11,310 nt of DNA, from assembly GCA_902797065.1 (NCBI GenBank), contig CADBRK010000124.1, positions 1 to 11,310 of the forward strand, given 5' to 3'. The notes under the pieces were generated by a model. That model did not search any database. It saw only the letters and a program-made list of their open reading frames with translations, and was not told the DNA's origin. The DNA comes from an uncultured Ruminococcus sp. (GTDB taxonomy: Bacteria > Bacillota > Clostridia > Oscillospirales > Acutalibacteraceae). A program made the translations under genes and the position numbers. How positions within the stretch are numbered: the first letter of the stretch is position 1; each line of letters opens with the position of its first letter. Below are positions 7,295 to 11,310 of this stretch, one piece after another.

Positions 7295-8643
7295 AGCTTT
7301 ACAGGAAAAGGTTCATTGTTTCCAATATGCTGTTGTCGGGAATAGTGCTTCTTGTGACATTTATTCTGATGGGTACTGTCACATACCGCAGTGAGTACAA
7401 TGATCTGGAAAATACCATGATAGAAATAATCAAGCCGTGGAACACATCTTCCGGCGAAGCAGAGCCTTCACGGAAAGATTCTCCGCCGCCTGCAAAGCCG
7501 GATAAACAAAAATCCGAAAGTCCCGATAACGCAAAGGAGAAGCCGAAGCCCGATGGCGGAGATCGTGAAGGCGGCGATCATCAGGGTAAAGACAAAAAAC
7601 AGCCCGGTCATTCCGAACACCCCGATTTTATCTCGCTGATCTATCATACCGACAGTGAAACACTTTCCGTTCTTTCAAATAATACATCTGTTGATGAAGA
7701 ACAGCTGTATACTATCGTACAGACAATATCGGATACCAAAGATAAATTCGGAGTCGATAATAGCTCCCGTATGATCTTTTATAAGGAGACGACTCAGAGT
7801 GATCTTAAGGTCGTTCTGATAAACCGATCATACATTACGATCCGTGTGATACGGTATGTTTTGTTTCTTGTGGGTATTTTTATCGTGGTAATGACGGCAA
7901 TATTTTTCATAAGCCTGAAACTCTCAAAAGTCGCGGTAAGTCCGCTTGAAACAGCGATAGAGCGGGAGCGCAGCTTTGTTCAGGATATTTCGCATGATCT
8001 GAAAACACCTATCACGGTCATTCTTACGAACAACAACATAATCAGCTCGTCGCCCGAATCAAAAGTCAGAGAGCAGCTTCAGTGGGTAAACAGCACCGAA
8101 GAATCGGCTAAAGATATGATGAAGCTTGTCAACGAGATGCTTACACTGTCGTCGCTGGAATCTGTGGGAAAATCTGTAGACAGATGTTCGGTTTCCCTTT
8201 CATCGGCTGCGGAGAAATCGGCTTTGCAGATGGAATCGGTCGCATATGAGCGAGGCGTGGAGATCAGAACACAGATCGAAGATGATATTTCTGTAATGTC
8301 CGATCCCGAATATACGGGACGTATCTGCACGAGCCTGATCGAGAATGCGCTGAAATACGAACCTCAGGGCGGAATTATCGAAGTGTCGGTATGCCGGATA
8401 AAAAAGCATGGTGTTCTGACTGTCCGGAATTTCGGAAGTGTGATTGCAGAGAATGATCTTCCGCACATTTTCGAGCGGTTCTACAGGGGCGATAAATCCA
8501 GGAATACAAAATCCGGTCACGGACTCGGACTGCCTATCGTAAAAAGAATGACCGAGCTTGTAAATGCGGAAATATCCGTTTCAAGTACGGCAGACTCCGG
8601 AACAACATTTACGGTATTGTTTGAATACTCCGAAAAATTGTAA
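7288..8643 (+). CDS. Membrane sensor histidine kinase, partner of the response regulator
   Basis: This 451-residue kinase has TM1 at about 11-33 and TM2 at about 186-210, enclosing an outside sensor region. The first half of that region (about 53-112) is a low-complexity stretch of Pro, Lys, Asp, Glu and Gly. The second half (113-182) looks folded. The phospho-accepting H236 is in the H box SHDLKTP (235-241). The N box is LIENALKYEP (N353), the F box IFERFYR (394-400) and the G2 box GHGLGLPIVKR (410-420). The usual DxGxG of the G1 box reads NFGSV (381-385), so the Asp is replaced by Asn, a variant seen in some active Firmicutes kinases. The start overlaps the regulator's end, with TTGGAGG seven bases before it. 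The signal sensed is unknown. Confidence 0.92.
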   Translation: MLKLYRKRFIVSNMLLSGIVLLVTFILMGTVTYRSEYNDLENTMIEIIKPWNTSSGEAEPSRKDSPPPAKPDKQKSESPDNAKEKPKPDGGDREGGDHQGKDKKQPGHSEHPDFISLIYHTDSETLSVLSNNTSVDEEQLYTIVQTISDTKDKFGVDNSSRMIFYKETTQSDLKVVLINRSYITIRVIRYVLFLVGIFIVVMTAIFFISLKLSKVAVSPLETAIERERSFVQDISHDLKTPITVILTNNNIISSSPESKVREQLQWVNSTEESAKDMMKLVNEMLTLSSLESVGKSVDRCSVSLSSAAEKSALQMESVAYERGVEIRTQIEDDISVMSDPEYTGRICTSLIENALKYEPQGGIIEVSVCRIKKHGVLTVRNFGSVIAENDLPHIFERFYRGDKSRNTKSGHGLGLPIVKRMTELVNAEISVSSTADSGTTFTVLFEYSEKL

Positions 8644-8646
8644 AAA
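8621..8646 (+). repeat. Direct repeat copy 1, at the kinase 3' end
   Basis: These 26 bases cover the last kinase codons (EYSEKL), the stop codon and three following As. They recur at 9575-9600 with a single T/A difference. The two copies flank the 4Fe-4S protein gene. Confidence 0.85.
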
Positions 8647-8656
8647 TATTTTTCGG
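8630..8656 (+). repeat. A/T-rich hairpin spanning the kinase stop codon
   Basis: CCGAAAAAT at 8630-8638 is exactly complementary to ATTTTTCGG at 8648-8656, with a 9-nt loop containing the TAA stop. No T-run follows, so it is not a standard terminator. It may reduce read-through or stabilise the upstream message before the 4Fe-4S gene. Confidence 0.45.
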
Positions 8657-8678
8657 AAAGAATTGGAGGAAATCAGGG

Positions 8679-9503
8679 ATGAGCATAAAAAAATACATAG
8701 TACCGCTGATAATGCTGATTGTATTTGAAACGGTTGCCATAACGCTGTGGCTCACACTGGGAAATATATTCTATTTGTTTAATTTCAGCTACATAGGTAT
8801 ATCTGTTTCACTGGGGATTTTTTTATTTATCAAAAAATACAAGTATGCCAGACGAATTACACAGCTATTGGTAGGGCTGTATATGCTTGTCTACTTGGGC
8901 ATAATCAGCAATGAGAATATGCAGATAGAAGGCTTCTGGTACTACCTTTTTACAGGAGTATTTGAAGCAGCTACGATTCATTATTCTGTAGCCAAAATTT
9001 TCGGACCTTTGATTTTTGGCAGAGGATGGTGCGGATACGCCTGTTGGACCGCAATGGTTCTGGATTTTCTGCCGTATAAAACGCTGCAGCAGCCGAGAAA
9101 AAAGATAGGATGGATTCGATATATTACTTTTGCAGCATCATTTGCTTTTGTTGCCGCACTGTTCTTGGCGCATGTCGGAAATATTGAAAGAATAATGTTC
9201 TGGGCGTTTATAATCGGAAATATTCTTTATTACGCAATCGGGATAATTCTTGCATTTGCGTTTAAGGACAACCGCGCATTTTGTAAGTATATCTGTCCTA
9301 TAACGGTTTTCTTAAAGCCTATGAGCTACTTTTCGCTTTTCAGAATCAAGTGTGATAAAAGCAAATGCGTATCCTGCGGAAAGTGCAAAAGGGTTTGTCC
9401 GATGGATGTAGATATGACAGATAATTCCAGAAAACGCAAAAACGGAACCGAGTGTATTCTTTGCTTTGAATGTGCTAAAGCCTGCCCGAAAAAAGCACTT
9501 TGA
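8679..9503 (+). CDS. NapH-like membrane 4Fe-4S (polyferredoxin) protein
   Basis: This 274-residue protein has about five or six membrane helices (near 8-30, 38-52, 59-76, 88-108, 147-165 and 172-195) and a C-terminal ferredoxin domain. Cys pairs conserved in the NapH/MauN-type family are present: C118 and C122 in GRGWCGYAC, and C202 and C206 in CKYICP. Two 4Fe-4S sites follow: C230, C233, C236 and C240-Pro, then C259, C262, C265 and C269-Pro. Such proteins pass electrons across or along the membrane, often to flavoproteins or reductases outside the cell. No partner oxidoreductase or FMN-binding protein is visible here. The start has GGAGGA eight bases upstream and lies 35 bp after the kinase stop, so it is probably co-transcribed. 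It seems more AT-rich than its neighbours and is bounded by direct repeats, which hints at insertion. Confidence 0.85.
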   Translation: MSIKKYIVPLIMLIVFETVAITLWLTLGNIFYLFNFSYIGISVSLGIFLFIKKYKYARRITQLLVGLYMLVYLGIISNENMQIEGFWYYLFTGVFEAATIHYSVAKIFGPLIFGRGWCGYACWTAMVLDFLPYKTLQQPRKKIGWIRYITFAASFAFVAALFLAHVGNIERIMFWAFIIGNILYYAIGIILAFAFKDNRAFCKYICPITVFLKPMSYFSLFRIKCDKSKCVSCGKCKRVCPMDVDMTDNSRKRKNGTECILCFECAKACPKKAL

Positions 9504-9531
9504 ATTCAGCACTGTTTAAACATAGTATTAA

Positions 9532-9576
9532 AGCCGTCAAGTGGGATTATACCATTCTTGGCGGCTCTGTTGTTTT
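9532..9576 (+). terminator. Intrinsic terminator after the 4Fe-4S gene
   Basis: AGCCGTCAAG at 9532-9541 pairs with CTTGGCGGCT at 9557-9566 over 10 bp with one U-G wobble. TGG/CCA (9542-9544 and 9552-9554) can pair inside after a small bulge. The tail CTGTTGTTTT is moderately U-rich. It separates the two-component operon from the next gene's own promoter. Confidence 0.75.
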
Positions 9577-9600
9577 GAATACTCCGAAAAAATGTAAAAA
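9575..9600 (+). repeat. Direct repeat copy 2, a remnant of the kinase 3' end
   Basis: These bases match 8621-8646 at 25 of 26 positions and, read in the matching frame, encode the kinase tail with a final Met and a TAA stop. Weaker similarity appears to continue through TTTTC and AAGAATT into the following promoter. No coding frame leads into it, so here it is non-coding. Confidence 0.85.
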
Positions 9601-9611
9601 AACTTTTCTGC

Positions 9612-9644
9612 TTTAAGAATTCTTTAAGAACGACGGTGTATTAT
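9612..9644 (+). promoter_or_regulatory. Response-regulator box and -10 for the surface-protein gene
   Basis: TTTAAG at 9612-9617 and TTTAAG at 9623-9628 form a perfect direct repeat with an N5 gap, identical to the established CiaR-type box. TATTAT at 9639-9644 is the -10 box, starting 11 bp after the repeat, the same geometry as at 6563-6595. No -35 consensus is present. Transcription would start near 9651, leaving a leader of about 55 nt. The match suggests activation by the regulator encoded at 6617-7294. Confidence 0.7.
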
Positions 9645-9667
9645 GATCTTGAAAATAAAAGAGATAC

Positions 9668-9683
9668 AAGCCGAGAACGGCTT
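9668..9683 (+). other. Small hairpin in the 5' leader of the surface-protein gene
   Basis: AAGCCG at 9668-9673 pairs with CGGCTT at 9678-9683 around AGAA. It lies between the predicted transcript start and the ribosome site (AAGGA at 9694-9698) and may protect the 5' end of the message. Confidence 0.35.
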
Positions 9684-9706
9684 ATAACCGAGAAAGGAAG
9701 ATCAGT

Positions 9707-11310
9707 ATGAAAAAACTAACAAGGCGTATTCTCACCATCGTACTTGCAGCAGCTATGTTAAGCTCCGGCACAACGGCATTCGCAGCGGCGTCTGCCGAAA
9801 ACGCAGGCTCTCCGCCCGATAAGCCCGGTTCGAATTCGAGTACGAACATAACGTATTCGGGTGCGGAGACTATCACCTCTGCAACAGTGCAGACAGGGCA
9901 GACGTATTCGTCATCGTCGGCAGATCAGAATGCGCTTCTCGTCAACACGTCCGAAGCCGTAACTATCACAGACCCGACCGTAACAAAAACGGGTAACTCC
10001 GACGGCGGCGACAACTGCAACTTCTACGGCATCAACTCCGCGGTAATGGCTATGGGCGGCGGTACGCTCACGATAACGGGCGGCACGATCACCGCGACCG
10101 CAACGGGCGCAAACGGCGTATTCTCCTACGGCGGCAACGGCGGAAGAAACGGCGCTGCGGGCGACGGCACTACCGTTAAGATTTCCGACACGACGATCAC
10201 CACAACGGGCGGCAACAGCGGCGGTATTATGACAACGGGCGGCGGCGTGACTATCGCCGAGAATCTCACGGTCGAAACGTCCGGTCAGTCCTCCGCACCG
10301 ATCAGAACCGACAGAGGCGGCGGCACGGTGACCGTTGACGGCGGAACATATACATCTAACGGTCTCGGTTCGCCTGCTATCTACTCAACGGCGGACATCA
10401 CGGTTTCAAATGCGAAGCTTGTTTCCAATCTTTCCGAGGGCGTATGTATTGAGGGTAAAAATTCTATCACGCTCAATAACTGCGATCTTACGGCAAATAA
10501 CACGAAGATGAACGGTCAGGCAACCTTCCTCGACACGATCATGATCTACCAGTCGATGTCGGGTGACGCCGATTCCGGTACATCGTCCTTCACAATGACA
10601 GGCGGTACGCTTACAAGCAAGAGCGGACATATCTTCCACGTTACGAATACTAACGCTGTTATAACTCTTGACGGTGTTACACTCGTAAACGAGGACGGCG
10701 ATAAGGTGATTCTCTCCGTATGTGACGACGGCTGGAGCGGTGCTTCCAACATCGCAGCACTTAACGCAAAGAATCAGATTCTTGACGGAACTATTCTTGT
10801 CGGCAGTGATTCCACATTGACGCTGAATATCTCCGACGGTTCAACGTTTACAGGAAAGATCGACGGAAACGTAACTAATGCAAAGGGCAGCACGGTTTCT
10901 TCAAGCGTCGGCACAGTTAATGTTACACTTGATTCAACAAGCACATGGACGCTTACGGGCGATACATATATCACATCGTTCTCGGGCACTGCCGCAAATG
11001 TGAAGACAAACGGTTATACTCTTTATGTAAACGGTACTCCGCTTTCGGAAGCGACGGTTACGGAAAATACAGATACTTCTTCCGCAAATTCAGATACGGA
11101 TACATCTGCACCCGCAAATAATTCCGATACCGATAAGACTTCATCTGACAACAGCGATGTACCTACACCTCCCGATATGAGCGACACCGACAGACCCACT
11201 CCTCCGGATATGAGCGATACCGAGAGACCTACTCCTCCGGATATGAGCGACACGGAAAGACCTACACCTCCGGAAGACATGAGCGACACCGACAGACCTA
11301 CACCTCCGGA
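9707..11310 (+). CDS. Secreted beta-helix-like surface protein, 5' part only
   Basis: The reading frame is open from ATG 9707 to the window end, 534 codons with no stop, so the C-terminus is missing. AAGGA lies eight bases before the start. Residues 1 to about 28 form a clear signal peptide (KKLTRR, then a hydrophobic core, then AFA). Residues about 45-445 are rich in Thr, Ser, Gly and Asn, with repeated short beta-turn units such as LTITGGTIT, VTVDGGTYT and FTMTGGTLT. This is typical of right-handed beta-helix proteins that bind polysaccharide or act as adhesins. From about 455 there is an acidic Ser/Thr/Asp stretch, then tandem PTPPDMSDTDR repeats from 486, probably a wall-spanning stalk. 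A sortase or membrane anchor may follow beyond the edge. Part of the gene (about 9950-10350) looks richer in GC than its neighbours. No catalytic motif was recognised. Confidence 0.85.
   Translation, partial: MKKLTRRILTIVLAAAMLSSGTTAFAAASAENAGSPPDKPGSNSSTNITYSGAETITSATVQTGQTYSSSSADQNALLVNTSEAVTITDPTVTKTGNSDGGDNCNFYGINSAVMAMGGGTLTITGGTITATATGANGVFSYGGNGGRNGAAGDGTTVKISDTTITTTGGNSGGIMTTGGGVTIAENLTVETSGQSSAPIRTDRGGGTVTVDGGTYTSNGLGSPAIYSTADITVSNAKLVSNLSEGVCIEGKNSITLNNCDLTANNTKMNGQATFLDTIMIYQSMSGDADSGTSSFTMTGGTLTSKSGHIFHVTNTNAVITLDGVTLVNEDGDKVILSVCDDGWSGASNIAALNAKNQILDGTILVGSDSTLTLNISDGSTFTGKIDGNVTNAKGSTVSSSVGTVNVTLDSTSTWTLTGDTYITSFSGTAANVKTNGYTLYVNGTPLSEATVTENTDTSSANSDTDTSAPANNSDTDKTSSDNSDVPTPPDMSDTDRPTPPDMSDTERPTPPDMSDTERPTPPEDMSDTDRPTPP
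11162..11310 (+). repeat. Tandem 33-bp coding repeat (PTPPDMSDTDR type)
   Basis: Units lie at 11162-11194, 11195-11227, 11228-11260 and 11261-11296, then a partial unit runs to the window end. Each encodes 11 residues with D or E at position 10. The fourth unit has an extra Glu codon (36 bp). Third-base differences between units show that they are not all freshly copied. The array continues past the edge. Confidence 0.95.

Noticed and set aside
11023..11289. Minus-strand open frame with GGVGLSVSLIS repeats
   Set aside because: It is the antisense image of the PTPPDMSDTDR coding repeats, which are in a frame open for 534 codons from a signal peptide.
11162..11310. Regularly spaced repeats as a CRISPR array
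   Set aside because: The units are contiguous with no unique spacers and keep a protein reading frame.

Overview
The window looks like a chromosomal segment of an anaerobic gut or rumen Firmicute of class Clostridia, most likely a Ruminococcus-type member of the Oscillospiraceae. This is inferred from intermediate GC, strong AGGAGG-type ribosome sites, secreted GLUG-repeat and beta-helix surface proteins, a Firmicutes-style TetR regulator and a NapH-like polyferredoxin. No rRNA, tRNA, CRISPR array, transposase or phage gene was seen.

Region 1 (1-193) is non-coding. It holds a folded palindromic element cut by the window edge, a strong terminator hairpin and a smaller inverted repeat. Region 2 (194-6434) is a divergent regulator/transporter unit. 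A TetR-family repressor reads leftwards. An RND/MMPL-type membrane transporter reads rightwards and is coupled by an ATGA overlap to a 1038-residue secreted, membrane-anchored GLUG protein with a long helical module set between two GLUG blocks. The rightward promoter is near consensus and carries a 13-bp perfect palindrome in its spacer, a natural TetR operator. The unit ends in an 11-bp stem terminator with a GAAA loop.

Region 3 (6435-9576) is a second operon: an OmpR/PhoB-type response regulator resembling CiaR, its overlapping sensor kinase, and a membrane 4Fe-4S protein, followed by a terminator. Region 4 (9577-11310) is a promoter and the 5' part of a secreted beta-helix-like surface protein that runs off the window and ends in an 11-residue repeat (PTPPDMSDTDR type).

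The most informative signal is a pair of direct-repeat boxes of the form NTTAAG-N5-TTTAAG. One precedes the response regulator and the other precedes the surface protein gene, and both sit at the same distance from a -10 hexamer. This half-site and spacing match the known CiaR box, so the two-component system probably controls itself and the surface protein. A near-identical 26-bp direct repeat flanks the 4Fe-4S gene: the 3' end of the kinase gene recurs just after that gene's terminator. This suggests that the 4Fe-4S gene was placed between the kinase and its target promoter.
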